From Lachnospiraceae bacterium (lineage in GTDB: Bacteria; Bacillota; Clostridia; Lachnospirales; Lachnospiraceae), in NCBI GenBank assembly GCA_021199495.1, contig JAJQHY010000023.1, positions 1-40,053 of the forward strand: DNA of 40,053 nucleotides, read 5' to 3'. This document shows positions 7,819-16,184 of this stretch, in pieces. The position numbers were made by a program, and so were the translations under genes. Position 1 is the first letter of the stretch. Every line of letters starts with the position of its first letter. The notes under the pieces were generated by a model. The model was not told the DNA's origin. It worked only from the letters and a program-made list of their open reading frames with translations, and ran no database searches.

Positions 7819-9211
7819 GGAAAGACGGGTCGATGGCTCCGTCAGCCTTTTTCTGACACTGACAATATCGGTTTTTCTGGCGCTTGCGGCGGTATTGATC
7901 GAGAGCGCCAGAGAAAATACCATGCTTCTGCAGGCTGAAACGGTGCTGGATACCAGTGTGAACAGCGCTATGGGAGAGTATCATAAGGTTCTATGGGAGG
8001 AGTATGGTCTGCTCTTTATCGACTGCTCATACAAGAGCAGCCAGCCTTCCTATCAGAACCTGGTACAGCACATTCAGGCTGCCGCGGATCAGAATCTGGG
8101 AACCGGAACAGGATGGCTGTCCATGACGCTAACGGATGTAAACGTTTCGTCGGTTGTGCTTGCGACAGATGATTCCGGGACGGTTTTCTATCAGCGCGGC
8201 GTGGAAGCGGCAAAAGCGGATACAGGGGTCAGTATCCTGGAGCAGCTGCTGGCTTATATGACAACCGTGGAGGAACTGATTGCGCAGGGAGAGACGCTTC
8301 TGGGCATGGGAAGTTCGCTGGATGACTCGATTGAGGAGGCGAATGGTCAGGAGATCGAGATATTGCCGGAGGTGTGGGGCTATGACGAAGATGGAAATTA
8401 TGTGCTGGAGCAGGAGGCCGAGTATGAGCAGGTGGATATCACCAGCCCGCTTAAGACAATTCTGGACACATCAGAAGAGTTTATCCTGGGGCAGGCGGCT
8501 GCGGATCTGAGTCAGGTTTCCTCCCTGAGCGTCGATCTTTCAGAAGCCGTTTCCAGCCGAAGTCTGGCGGTGGGACAGGGGTCCTTTGAAGCGGATGGAG
8601 AAGTGACGGACAGGCTTTTTTTCCTGTACTATCTGCATACATACATGGGAAATTACAGGGATCCGGATGCGGATGGAAATCTGCAGTATTCCATGGAATA
8701 TATTCTGGCGGGGAAGGACTCAGACAGAAAGAATCTGGCAGCCGCAGTTTCAAGAATCTTTCTGATTCGCATGGCGGATAATTTTATGGCGATTCAGCAG
8801 GATACGGAGAGGGTGGCAGCTGCAGAGATAGGCGCCGGTGCAGTTACGTTTCTGGTCCCTTATCTGCAGCCGGTGATGAAACAGGCACTGCTGCTGTACT
8901 GGAGTTATGAGGACAGTATAGAGGACCTGCAGACGCTGCTTACAGGCGGAAAGGTGCAGCTTCTGAAGAGCATTGAGCTGGTGGATGTGGAGCTTAGCTA
9001 TGAGCAGTACCTGATGATTCTGCTTTTTCTGACAGGAAGAGAGAATCTGTCTCTGCGAACTATGGATCTGATCGAGATGGATGTCAGACAGACTGATGGA
9101 AATAAAGAATTTCGGTTTGATGCCTGTATTGACAGCTGCCTGATCGGGGGGATTTTTGAGGATAGTGCCGGTAAGACCTACTCGACAGATATTGAGCTGC
9201 GCTATTACTAG
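7811..9211 (+). CDS. DUF5702 protein of the Tad locus (TadG-like position)
   Basis: A 466-residue protein with an N-terminal anchor (GSVSLFLTLTISVFLALAAVLIESAR, about 9-34) like that of TadE/TadG pseudopilins, followed by a long extracytoplasmic region of mixed acidic character. This matches DUF5702 proteins, which occur in clostridial Tad loci and probably substitute for TadG. The start is GTG 7811, inside the end of flp; no ribosome site is evident, so translation is probably coupled to flp. The anchor begins only 9 residues in, so no later start fits. No enzyme motif was seen. Confidence 0.75.
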   Translation: MSRERRVDGSVSLFLTLTISVFLALAAVLIESARENTMLLQAETVLDTSVNSAMGEYHKVLWEEYGLLFIDCSYKSSQPSYQNLVQHIQAAADQNLGTGTGWLSMTLTDVNVSSVVLATDDSGTVFYQRGVEAAKADTGVSILEQLLAYMTTVEELIAQGETLLGMGSSLDDSIEEANGQEIEILPEVWGYDEDGNYVLEQEAEYEQVDITSPLKTILDTSEEFILGQAAADLSQVSSLSVDLSEAVSSRSLAVGQGSFEADGEVTDRLFFLYYLHTYMGNYRDPDADGNLQYSMEYILAGKDSDRKNLAAAVSRIFLIRMADNFMAIQQDTERVAAAEIGAGAVTFLVPYLQPVMKQALLLYWSYEDSIEDLQTLLTGGKVQLLKSIELVDVELSYEQYLMILLFLTGRENLSLRTMDLIEMDVRQTDGNKEFRFDACIDSCLIGGIFEDSAGKTYSTDIELRYY

Positions 9212-9487
9212 TGTTATTGGACCCAACCTTTGAGCAAAGATCCGGTATATATTTCTGACAGAGCAGCGGAAAATCTCTTGTATGGCTTGTCGTGTGTTGC
9301 AAAAAAGGCTGAGATGTGCACGGTTTTATCCGGGCAGCATCAGCGGTGTTCTCGATGGAAAGAAGTGCGGAATAATATGAAAATCTATCAGAAAAAACAT
9401 CTCTCCAGGTGCGGGTCCGGGAAAGAAAACACATATTTGTCCGGGCTGAAACTTCATACCGCGCATTTTTTCAGGAGAACATCGCTG

Positions 9488-10300
9488 ATGCTGCCTGGAC
9501 GAAAGAGCGGCAGTGTCAGTATTGAGGCAGCGCTTGTTCTGCCGGTGTTCATGATCTGTATTCTGGGACTGTTCTCCATACTGAATTATCTCAGGGTATA
9601 CAGCAGCATGCTTTCCCAGATAAAGGCGATGGGAGATCCGATTGCCGTATACGGTTATGCGGTGGAACTGACGGAGGAGGAAACTGACAATGCGGACGAT
9701 ACCGGTATTCTGAAGTTCCTGGCGGAATATATTCTGTTTTCGGAAGGTTATCTGAGTTCGGTTCTGCAGCTGCAGTGGGAAGATACGACGGGACAGGATA
9801 CGATTGTCGGTGGTGCGTCAGGGGTCAGTTTCCTGGGATCGGTACTCGATACGCAGGAGAAAGAGGTATCCATTCACGCGCATTATCAGGTGCAGGCAAT
9901 TCTTCCGCTTGATGTTCTGCAGGTAAGTCTGTCCAACCACTATTACAGTAAGCTGTGGACGGGATATGAGGGTGAGGCTTCCACAGAGGAGCTGGTATAC
10001 ATTACCGCCAACAGTGAGGTGTATCATCTTACGGAAAGCTGCTCCTATCTGCGGCTTTCAGTGAGAGCTGTCGCAGCGGATCAGCTTTCGGGACTGAGAA
10101 ACAGTTCGGGCGCCCGTTATCGTAGCTGCAGTCTTTGCGGAAGCGGTACTGTGACGGCGGGAACTTATTACATTACGACGGATGGGGACTGCTATCATAC
10201 ATCTTCTTCCTGTTCCGGACTGAAGCGGACGGTATATCAGGTACCACTGTCCCAGGTGGGAGAGAAGCGTCCCTGCTCGCGCTGCGGGGGATCAGGCTGA
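9488..10300 (+). CDS. TadE-like minor pilin protein with tandem Cys/His repeat tail
   Basis: 270 residues from ATG 9488, which has AGGAG 10 nt upstream and puts the pseudopilin signature GSVSIEAALVLPVF at residue 8, as in TadE proteins. The frame is open back to 9230, with an ATG at 9377 as alternative; the extra sequence looks non-coding (Lys/Arg/Cys-rich, no conserved feature). Residues 15-35 are the membrane anchor. At the C-terminus there are two tandem modules, 170-218 and 227-267, sharing YIT..(x)YH...SCS.L and ending in C..CG: His180, Cys185, Cys214, Cys217 and His237, Cys242, Cys263, Cys266. This resembles the YH..C..L...C..C motif found at the ends of some secreted nucleases and surface proteins, and could bind zinc (inference). 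Confidence 0.75.
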   Translation: MLPGRKSGSVSIEAALVLPVFMICILGLFSILNYLRVYSSMLSQIKAMGDPIAVYGYAVELTEEETDNADDTGILKFLAEYILFSEGYLSSVLQLQWEDTTGQDTIVGGASGVSFLGSVLDTQEKEVSIHAHYQVQAILPLDVLQVSLSNHYYSKLWTGYEGEASTEELVYITANSEVYHLTESCSYLRLSVRAVAADQLSGLRNSSGARYRSCSLCGSGTVTAGTYYITTDGDCYHTSSSCSGLKRTVYQVPLSQVGEKRPCSRCGGSG

Positions 10301-10392
10301 TACAGCAGTGCATCACAACAAGGGATTGATGAAATAGGGGTATATGGTGCCTGCCTGAGCCACGGGTCTGGGGCGGCAGACTGGAGAAAAGG

Positions 10393-10800
10393 ATGTTAAC
10401 GGCAGCAGTTTTACTTTTTCTGTTGATTTTAAGTGTATATGATCTGCGGGAGAAAGCGCTGCCGCTTTGGATTCTGCTGATGGGTGCGGCGCTGATTGTT
10501 CCGTTGAGTCTGTGGATGAAGGGACCCGCACAGGTGATCGCAGGCTGTGTTCCGGGCGTTTTCCTGCTTGCGGTCAGTCTGGCGCTGCCGCATTGCCTGG
10601 GAGCGGGAGACGGGCTGGTGGTGATGACGGTTGGAGCCGCGTGGGGGCTTTCCGCCTGTTTAGGCTGGATATTGATGGGCTTTTTGCTGGCGGCTGCTGT
10701 CAGCCTGTGGAAAATGCTGATTCGAAAAGAGAGCGGAAAAGAGCAGCTTGCGCTGCTGCCCTTTCTGCTGATTGCCGCAATAGGAGAATGTCTGCTATGA
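10393..10800 (+). CDS. tadV: Type IV prepilin peptidase (TadV/CpaA, A24 family)
   Basis: A 135-residue integral membrane aspartic protease that cleaves and may methylate Flp prepilin. Catalytic residues visible: Asp17 in YDLREKALP and Asp73 in the GAGD motif (70-73). Length and four to five hydrophobic segments fit the short CpaA form rather than the long PilD form. ATG 10393 has GGAG upstream. The stop overlaps the next start (ATGA). Its substrate is presumably the pilin at 7645-7818. Confidence 0.9.
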   Translation: MLTAAVLLFLLILSVYDLREKALPLWILLMGAALIVPLSLWMKGPAQVIAGCVPGVFLLAVSLALPHCLGAGDGLVVMTVGAAWGLSACLGWILMGFLLAAAVSLWKMLIRKESGKEQLALLPFLLIAAIGECLL

Positions 10801-11252
10801 AAAAGAAAGTGAAGGGATCTTTGACACTGGAGTTTACGCTCCTGTTGCCGGTGCTGATTGTGGTTCTGCTGCTTATGGCACAGGCCGGGCTTTTTTTTTA
10901 CAATCGCTGCCTGTTAAAGCAGAACGCGCAGCTTCTGGCGCTTCAGCTGGTTCAGTCCGGAGCGCAGTCTCTGACACAGGAGGAACTGACGGAATACACA
11001 GGGAGGCTGAAACAGTATAAATACCTGCTTCTTAAGGATGTGGAGGCCGAATGCAGGAAAAGCGGAAATCAGCTTACAGTTTCTCTCAGCGGCAATATGC
11101 TCAATTTCTGCTCTGTGGCGGGTCTTGGGAATGTGTATCTGACTGTACAGGAGGAGGCAACGTGCCAGTATATGGATAAAGCCGGGATTCTGGGGATCAT
11201 CCGAAGCATCAGAAGGAAAGTGGATACTTATTTGGAAGGAGAAGATTCATGA
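10797..11252 (+). CDS. TadE-like pseudopilin
   Basis: A 151-residue protein starting MKKKVKGSLTLEFTLLLPVLIVVLLLM, the TadE signature: short basic leader, Gly, +5-type Glu in LTLEFTLLLP, then a membrane helix. The rest is a short extracytoplasmic domain with no enzyme motif. ATG 10797 overlaps the prepilin peptidase stop and has AGGAG 10 nt upstream; the frame continues upstream to 10467 but is out-of-frame tadV there. A likely minor pilin, and the second TadE-type protein of this locus. Confidence 0.8.
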   Translation: MKKKVKGSLTLEFTLLLPVLIVVLLLMAQAGLFFYNRCLLKQNAQLLALQLVQSGAQSLTQEELTEYTGRLKQYKYLLLKDVEAECRKSGNQLTVSLSGNMLNFCSVAGLGNVYLTVQEEATCQYMDKAGILGIIRSIRRKVDTYLEGEDS

Positions 11253-12685
11253 CGTCATCAATGCCGGAGTTTATCAGAGGAAACCAGAGAAGCTATTTAA
11301 GAATTGCCTGCGACCGGGAGGAACTGGAAAAAGATTATGAATATCATATGTATATGCGCAATGATGTGAAGCTTCTTCTGCGAGGCAGTTTCCGGAATAT
11401 GGAGGGCGAAGAGTATCTGTATTTTGACATCTCCGCACGGCAGTCGCTGGATGTGCTTCTGCAGGTCAGAAAGCTGAACCGGGATATGGCACGGAGGCTC
11501 TTTTCTGATATTTTAAGACTCTGCGATGAGGCAGACAAGTATCTGCTGAACCTGCGGAAGGTATCCTTTCGATCGAGGCACATCATGTACAGCCAGGAGC
11601 GGAATGATTTTCATTTCCTGTATAATTTTTCCGGTCAGGGTGAGCAGTGGCAGCAGGATCTGGTACAGTTTGCGGAGATGCTGGTGGAACGTCTTGATTA
11701 TGGGGACGATAAACTGATGGAAGCAATCTATCGTTTCTATGAGATGCTGACAGACAGCAGGGAGGAGATCAGCTTAAGAGGCCCGGCGCAGATGGTTCTG
11801 AATGCTGTCTCCGATTCCGGGAAAGAAGGAGCAGCCCGAATTCCAAAAGAGGAGGGGCAGCCCCCGGCAGAGGAAGCGAAGAGAAGAGAGTTCATTGGTC
11901 CGGATGGCTTCCCGGCTGATGACGCAACACTGGATCTGACGGCATCTTCCGGTTTTTATGCCGGGCAAAGGAACGCAGACAGATATGCGGATGAAAAGAC
12001 AGCCACTGCTCTGAAGGAAAAGAAGAAAGCTGTTAAAAAGAAAACCGGGAAGGATGAGGAGACGTCCGTTTTCGATTCACCTGTCAGAGTTCGTTATAAA
12101 AGAAGCATGCTGATCGAAATGGTCTTGTTCTTCCTGGCGGATGTGATTTCAGTTTTTCTGGTGAAACCAGGGAATATTCCGGTTATATTTTTGCAGATCA
12201 TGACGGCCTTCATCTGCCTGATTATGATTGGCAGACAGCTGTGGCTGCGTAAGCGTGAGACGGGAGAAAGAAAGCAGCAGGAGTCAAAGGAGCAGGAGGA
12301 GGCGGCTGAGGAATTCAAGGAGGAATTTCAGAATCTGATGCAGACAGGAGATCAGATGATGGAAGGAACGCAGATTATTGCCATGGAGGAGGTGTTTCCA
12401 AAGCTGTATTCCGTGTATGGAAAGGAACCGGAATACATTGAGGTCGTGGGGCATCAGCTGGTTGGCTCTCAGGAGGACCTCGTGCAGGTATGTCTGCATT
12501 ATACCGGGGTCAGTCGTATTCATGCGTCCTTAAGGCGGGATCAGCAGGGAAATTCGGTGCTGGAGGATTTAAATTCCACCAACGGCACCTGGGTGAACGA
12601 CAGCCGCCTTTCCCCCAGAGTGCCATACACACTGAAGCGCGGCGATAAAGTGAGCTTTGCCGGCTGTGATTATATCTTCCGTTGA
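11249..12685 (+). CDS. DUF6382 and FHA domain membrane protein of the Tad locus
   Basis: A 478-residue protein. The N-terminal DUF6382-type domain (about 14-180) is followed by a charged linker, two membrane helices (about 288-305 and 309-328), a Glu-rich coil (338-365) and a C-terminal FHA domain (405-478) with VGS at 405-407, SRIHA at 422-426 and LNSTNGTWVN at 441-450, which are the phosphothreonine-binding positions. Both domains face the cytoplasm. It overlaps the TadE-like gene by 4 nt, so it is part of the pilus operon and may link pilus assembly to Ser/Thr kinase signalling (inference); no kinase or PP2C of that pathway is encoded nearby except spoIIE. It resembles FHA proteins seen with clostridial Tad genes. 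Confidence 0.8.
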   Translation: MTSSMPEFIRGNQRSYLRIACDREELEKDYEYHMYMRNDVKLLLRGSFRNMEGEEYLYFDISARQSLDVLLQVRKLNRDMARRLFSDILRLCDEADKYLLNLRKVSFRSRHIMYSQERNDFHFLYNFSGQGEQWQQDLVQFAEMLVERLDYGDDKLMEAIYRFYEMLTDSREEISLRGPAQMVLNAVSDSGKEGAARIPKEEGQPPAEEAKRREFIGPDGFPADDATLDLTASSGFYAGQRNADRYADEKTATALKEKKKAVKKKTGKDEETSVFDSPVRVRYKRSMLIEMVLFFLADVISVFLVKPGNIPVIFLQIMTAFICLIMIGRQLWLRKRETGERKQQESKEQEEAAEEFKEEFQNLMQTGDQMMEGTQIIAMEEVFPKLYSVYGKEPEYIEVVGHQLVGSQEDLVQVCLHYTGVSRIHASLRRDQQGNSVLEDLNSTNGTWVNDSRLSPRVPYTLKRGDKVSFAGCDYIFR

Positions 12686-12731
12686 ATTCCCTTTTACATT
12701 TTCCGGCGAATGTGGTATCATGCAGAACAGA

Positions 12732-12803
12732 AGCTTACTATTCACAGACGCCTTGCGCATGTAGGTAAAGAGCCTGTGAATGATCGCAGCTTACTATTCA
12801 CAG
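12732..12803 (+). repeat. Direct repeat pair of 16 bp before cca
   Basis: AGCTTACTATTCACAG occurs exactly at 12732-12747 and again at 12788-12803, 56 nt apart. Between them is CCTGTGAATGATCGCAG, whose CTGTGAAT is the inverted form of ATTCACAG, so a hairpin is possible. The second copy ends 11 nt before the cca start. Likely a small interspersed palindromic repeat. Confidence 0.6.
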
Positions 12804-12814
12804 CAGGTACCAAC

Positions 12815-14158
12815 ATGACCAAAATCGCACTCCCGCAAGACGTGAAGTTCATAATTGATGTGATCACCCGGGCCGGATATGAGGCTTACGCGGTGGGCGG
12901 CTGCATCCGGGATACCATCCTGGGGAAGGAGCCGGAGGATTGGGATATCGCGACTTCTGCGGCGCCCGGCAGGGTAAAGGAGTTGTTTCATCACACCATA
13001 GATACCGGCTTAAAGCACGGTACAGTGACAGTTATGATGCACAGGGTCGGTTATGAAGTGACAACCTATCGTATTGACGGTGAGTATCTGGACGGCCGCC
13101 ACCCTGAGAGTGTCAGCTTTGTGACCAGCCTGGAGGAGGATCTGAACCGGCGGGACTTTACGATCAACGCCATGGCGTATAATGACCAAAGCGGGCTGGT
13201 GGATCTTTTCGGCGGGCAGCGCGACTTAGAGCAGGGCATTATCCGCTGCGTGGGAAATGCTTCGGACCGTTTTCGCGAGGATGCACTCAGAATGCTCAGG
13301 GCCCTTCGTTTTTCGGCACAGCTGGGATATCAGATCCATCCGTTCACAAGGGATGCAATCCGTGCGCTTGCGTCTAATCTGCAGAAGGTCAGCGCGGAGC
13401 GGATTCAGACGGAGTTTATGAAGCTTTTGCTTTCTCCGCATCCGGAATATCTGGAACAGATGTATGACCTGAAGCTGACCGCGCAGTTTTTGCCGGAGTT
13501 TGACCGGATGATGGAGACGGAGCAGAATAATCCGCACCACTGTTATACGGTGGGACGTCATACGATCCGGGTCATGCAGGAGGTTGAGGCAGATCGTGTA
13601 CTGCGCCTGGCAGCGCTCTTTCATGATGTCGGAAAACCGGGCTGCAGATGGACAGACCCCGACGGCGCTGATCACTTTGCGGGACATGCGCAGGAGGGCT
13701 GCAACATGACAGAACAGATCATGCGGCGGATGAAATTTGACAATGATACCATTCGTCAGGTCTGCTGTCTGGTGCTTTATCATGACATGGGCAACAATTC
13801 GGAGATTACGCCGGAGTTTGCCCGTTATCTGTTGCATGATGTGGGATTTGATCTGTATCCGAAGCTGCTCACATTAAAGGAGGCGGATGTGGCCGCGCAG
13901 AGTGATTATATGCGGCAGGAGAAGGAGGAAAATCATCGACGGCTGCGCCTGTATTATGAGGAAGTAATTCAGAAACAGTATTGCGTTGACTTAAAGCATC
14001 TGGCGTTAAAAGGCCGCGATCTGATGGAAGCCGGAATGCAGCCGGGGCTGCAGATGGGCGAGGCACTGGAAAGACTTTTGGGGGAAGTGCTGAGTCACCC
14101 GGAACTGAATGATAAAGAACAATTGCTTGATAAACTCAGAATCTGGGGCTATATATAG
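12815..14158 (+). CDS. cca: CCA tRNA nucleotidyltransferase with HD domain
   Basis: 447 residues. Adds or repairs the CCA 3' end of tRNAs in the cytoplasm. The head domain shows AVGGCIRDTILGKEPEDWDI (GG and DxD of the class II nucleotidyltransferase); RRDFTINAMAY and the RFREDALRMLRALRFSAQLG element follow. An HD domain lies in the C-terminal half (LAALFHDVGKP near residue 265, then H..GH), as in many clostridial CCA enzymes. I chose ATG 12815, since upstream codons to 12710 lie in the direct repeat pair and have no similarity; CAGG upstream is a weak ribosome site. It may be a single gene; no terminator was seen after it. Confidence 0.9.
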   Translation: MTKIALPQDVKFIIDVITRAGYEAYAVGGCIRDTILGKEPEDWDIATSAAPGRVKELFHHTIDTGLKHGTVTVMMHRVGYEVTTYRIDGEYLDGRHPESVSFVTSLEEDLNRRDFTINAMAYNDQSGLVDLFGGQRDLEQGIIRCVGNASDRFREDALRMLRALRFSAQLGYQIHPFTRDAIRALASNLQKVSAERIQTEFMKLLLSPHPEYLEQMYDLKLTAQFLPEFDRMMETEQNNPHHCYTVGRHTIRVMQEVEADRVLRLAALFHDVGKPGCRWTDPDGADHFAGHAQEGCNMTEQIMRRMKFDNDTIRQVCCLVLYHDMGNNSEITPEFARYLLHDVGFDLYPKLLTLKEADVAAQSDYMRQEKEENHRRLRLYYEEVIQKQYCVDLKHLALKGRDLMEAGMQPGLQMGEALERLLGEVLSHPELNDKEQLLDKLRIWGYI

Positions 14159-14354
14159 TCCCGGATTTTTTTTGACCAAAAGCAGCGGGCTGCAATGATC
14201 TGCTGCAGATATCTGCGACTGAAACTTTGCTTCTATTTTCTCAGAGCCGTTCATAAGATATATCAGGTTTTACGCCGCACACCGGCTGCGCAGGGATTCT
14301 GTGTGCAAAAATCACGAAAAGGTCTGGTGCAGCTTATGACGGGAGGAAATGAAG

Positions 14355-15338
14355 ATGGCAGAGCAGGCTGCATATATTTTGAATCAGTATCAGCTGACGG
14401 TGGAGGATGTCAGAAAAGGGAGGGGACAGTGGATTGTCCGTGCCGGGGAAGGCGTTTTTGTCCTGAAGGAATGCCATATGGGAGAGGAACACCTTATGCT
14501 GCTTAAGGATCTGACAGAGCATATTGAAAGCTCAACGCAGGTTTATGTGCAGCAGCTTGTCTGTACCGGTGACGGCACTCTTACAGCAAAGGACATTGAT
14601 GAGACTCCGTATATGCTGCAGACCTTCAGCGAAGGAAGAGAATGTAATATCAGGGACAGCCGGGAATGGGGACAGGCGGTTCGTCTGCTGGCCGAAATGC
14701 ATAAGGGGATGCAGATGGAGACGCAGATGAAGGTGCCATCCTACAGTCTTGCTGCGGAATTTCACAGAAGGAATGTGGAGCTTCGCAGAATTCGCCGGTA
14801 TCTGAAAGAGAAAAAGCAGAAAAACGATTTTGAACGGCTTCTGTATCAGCAATACGGACTTTTCCTGGAGGAGGCACTCAGGACGGAAGAGGAATGGCTC
14901 TCTTATGAAAAACTGTTTGATGAGGAACGTCCGGTCTGGTTTAGCCATGGGGATTACCAGTACCATAATATCTGGATTTGTCCGGACAGAACCATGATCC
15001 TGAATCTGGAAAAATTTATGGCGGATCTGCCCTGCCGGGACTTGTATCAGTTTATGAGAAAGTTCCTTGAAAAACACGATTGGGATCAACACCTTGGAAA
15101 CCAGATGCTCGATATTTATGAGAGCGGCCGCAGACTTTTGCTGGAGGAAAAAATTTCCCTGATTTATCGGTTTGCGTATCCGGAAAAGTTCTGGAAGATC
15201 GCCAATCATTATTTTAACAGCAAAAAGTTTTTTACACAGGGAAAAAATGAGGAGAAGCTGTTAAAGCTCTTTGCGCAGGAGCAGGCGCGGCAGAATTTTA
15301 TAGAATCTGTTCTGAAAGAAAATATTTTATATTCCTGA
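14355..15338 (+). CDS. CotS-like phosphotransferase family protein
   Basis: A 327-residue protein of the aminoglycoside phosphotransferase/choline kinase fold, closest in pattern to the spore coat CotS/YsxE group. WFSHGDYQYHNIWI matches the catalytic loop HGDxxxxN, so the catalytic Asp and Asn are present. The next metal-binding motif, usually IDFD, reads ILNLEKFMADLPCRDLYQF: the first Asp is Asn, so magnesium binding may be weak or altered. No normal P-loop is expected. The start is ATG 14355, 8 nt after GGAGG; ATG 14349 would be too close to it. The 196-nt gap before it holds no gene. In sporulating clostridia such proteins are spore coat components; the substrate is unknown. Confidence 0.75.
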   Translation: MAEQAAYILNQYQLTVEDVRKGRGQWIVRAGEGVFVLKECHMGEEHLMLLKDLTEHIESSTQVYVQQLVCTGDGTLTAKDIDETPYMLQTFSEGRECNIRDSREWGQAVRLLAEMHKGMQMETQMKVPSYSLAAEFHRRNVELRRIRRYLKEKKQKNDFERLLYQQYGLFLEEALRTEEEWLSYEKLFDEERPVWFSHGDYQYHNIWICPDRTMILNLEKFMADLPCRDLYQFMRKFLEKHDWDQHLGNQMLDIYESGRRLLLEEKISLIYRFAYPEKFWKIANHYFNSKKFFTQGKNEEKLLKLFAQEQARQNFIESVLKENILYS

Positions 15339-15412
15339 GCAGGGGAAATGCGCAAAGAGCCTGTTTTAACTGAAAAAAGGCGTTTTTTTGAAGGGTTCCA
15401 TGATAAAATTCC

Positions 15413-15441
15413 TTGACATAGCCTGCAAGAAAGGATATAGT
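15413..15441 (+). promoter_or_regulatory. Strong sigma-A promoter for hup
   Basis: Perfect TTGACA (15413-15418), 17-nt spacer, TATAGT (15436-15441), about 45 nt before the hup start. Suits a highly expressed gene. Confidence 0.85.
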
Positions 15442-15485
15442 AATGCTTGTCGCAGACAGTAACAGCGATGGAAAGGAGTACAGGC

Positions 15486-15761
15486 ATGAATAAGAAGGAA
15501 TTAGTATCAGCTGTGGCTGAGGCCAGTGGTGTTTCCAGGAAAGATACAGAGGCGGTTATCAGTGCTTTCACCGAGGTTGTGGGCGATGCCATGAAGAGCG
15601 GCGAGAAGGTACAGCTGGTTGGCTTTGGTACATTCGAGGCTACACAGAGAGCGGCAAGGATCGGCAGAAATCCCGCGACGGGCGAGACCATGCAGATTGA
15701 GGCTTCCAACGTTCCGAAGTTTAAGGCCGGCAATGCTTTAAAAGAAAAAGTAAACGCTTAA
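15486..15761 (+). CDS. hup: HU family DNA-binding protein
   Basis: 91 residues, the full HU length. Histone-like dimer that bends and compacts DNA. Visible: MNKKELVSAVAEASGVSRKD at the start, GFGTFE, and the arm region RIGRNPATGE ending with FKAGNALKEKVN. ATG 15486 has AAAGGAG upstream; codons back to 15447 are leader sequence. The gene has its own strong promoter and is followed by a terminator, so it is mostly monocistronic. In many Firmicutes an HU gene sits just before rqcP, as here. Confidence 0.97.
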   Translation: MNKKELVSAVAEASGVSRKDTEAVISAFTEVVGDAMKSGEKVQLVGFGTFEATQRAARIGRNPATGETMQIEASNVPKFKAGNALKEKVNA

Positions 15762-15771
15762 TAAAAAGATA

Positions 15772-15796
15772 AAAGAGCCTGTTTAAGGCTCTTTTT
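15772..15796 (+). terminator. Intrinsic terminator after hup
   Basis: AAAGAGCCT (15772-15780) pairs with AGGCTCTTT (15786-15794) around a GTTTA loop, ending in a T-run. Some read-through into rqcP is likely, as rqcP starts 13 nt further on. Confidence 0.85.
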
Positions 15797-15808
15797 GCGT
15801 GGAGTTTT

Positions 15809-16048
15809 ATGAGATTAGACAAATATTTAAAGGTTTCCAGACTGATCAAGCGGCGGACAGTGGCAAACGAGGCCTGTGACGCAGGGCGCGTGATGATCAA
15901 TGGAAAAACTGCGAAGGCCTCTGCGGAGGTGAAAGTGGGCGACCAGATCACGATTTCATTTGGAAACCGTGAGGTGAAGGTGGAAGTAACGGCTGTCGCG
16001 GAGACCACCAGAAAAGAAGACGCGAAGGATCTTTTCAAATATGTATGA
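15809..16048 (+). CDS. rqcP: RqcP/YabO-like S4-domain ribosome rescue factor
   Basis: 79 residues, one S4 RNA-binding domain: MRLDKYLKVSRLIKRRTVANE is the canonical helix pair, then DAGRVMINGK. In B. subtilis RqcP (YabO) works with RqcH to add alanine tails on stalled 50S-nascent chain complexes. Position (before yabP-yabQ-divIC) matches the B. subtilis gene order. ATG 15809 with weak TGGAG upstream. Confidence 0.9.
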   Translation: MRLDKYLKVSRLIKRRTVANEACDAGRVMINGKTAKASAEVKVGDQITISFGNREVKVEVTAVAETTRKEDAKDLFKYV

Positions 16049-16184
16049 TGCGAGGAGCAATATATAAATCTGTTACGCAGGAAGGAATATCCAGAACATC
16101 TGCTGCATAATCTGTAATAACACAGTCCGTTGTGCCCGGCTTTGGGCAGCATCACGTTCTGTGAAGAAAAAACGGAGGCGCGGT

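Noticed and set aside
9230-9487. N-terminal extension of the TadE-like protein
   Set aside because: The frame is open for 86 codons, but it has no ribosome site at 9230 and no pilin-like sequence; the signature begins just after ATG 9488. ATG 9377 cannot be fully excluded.
12710-12814. Longer N-terminus for the CCA enzyme
   Set aside because: These codons consist of the 16-bp repeat pair and match no CCA enzyme.
15266-15360. Perfect 12-bp inverted repeat GCTCTTTGCGCA / TGCGCAAAGAGC around the end of the CotS-like gene
   Set aside because: The arms are 71 nt apart with one inside coding sequence, and there is no T-run. Could be chance; not called as a terminator.
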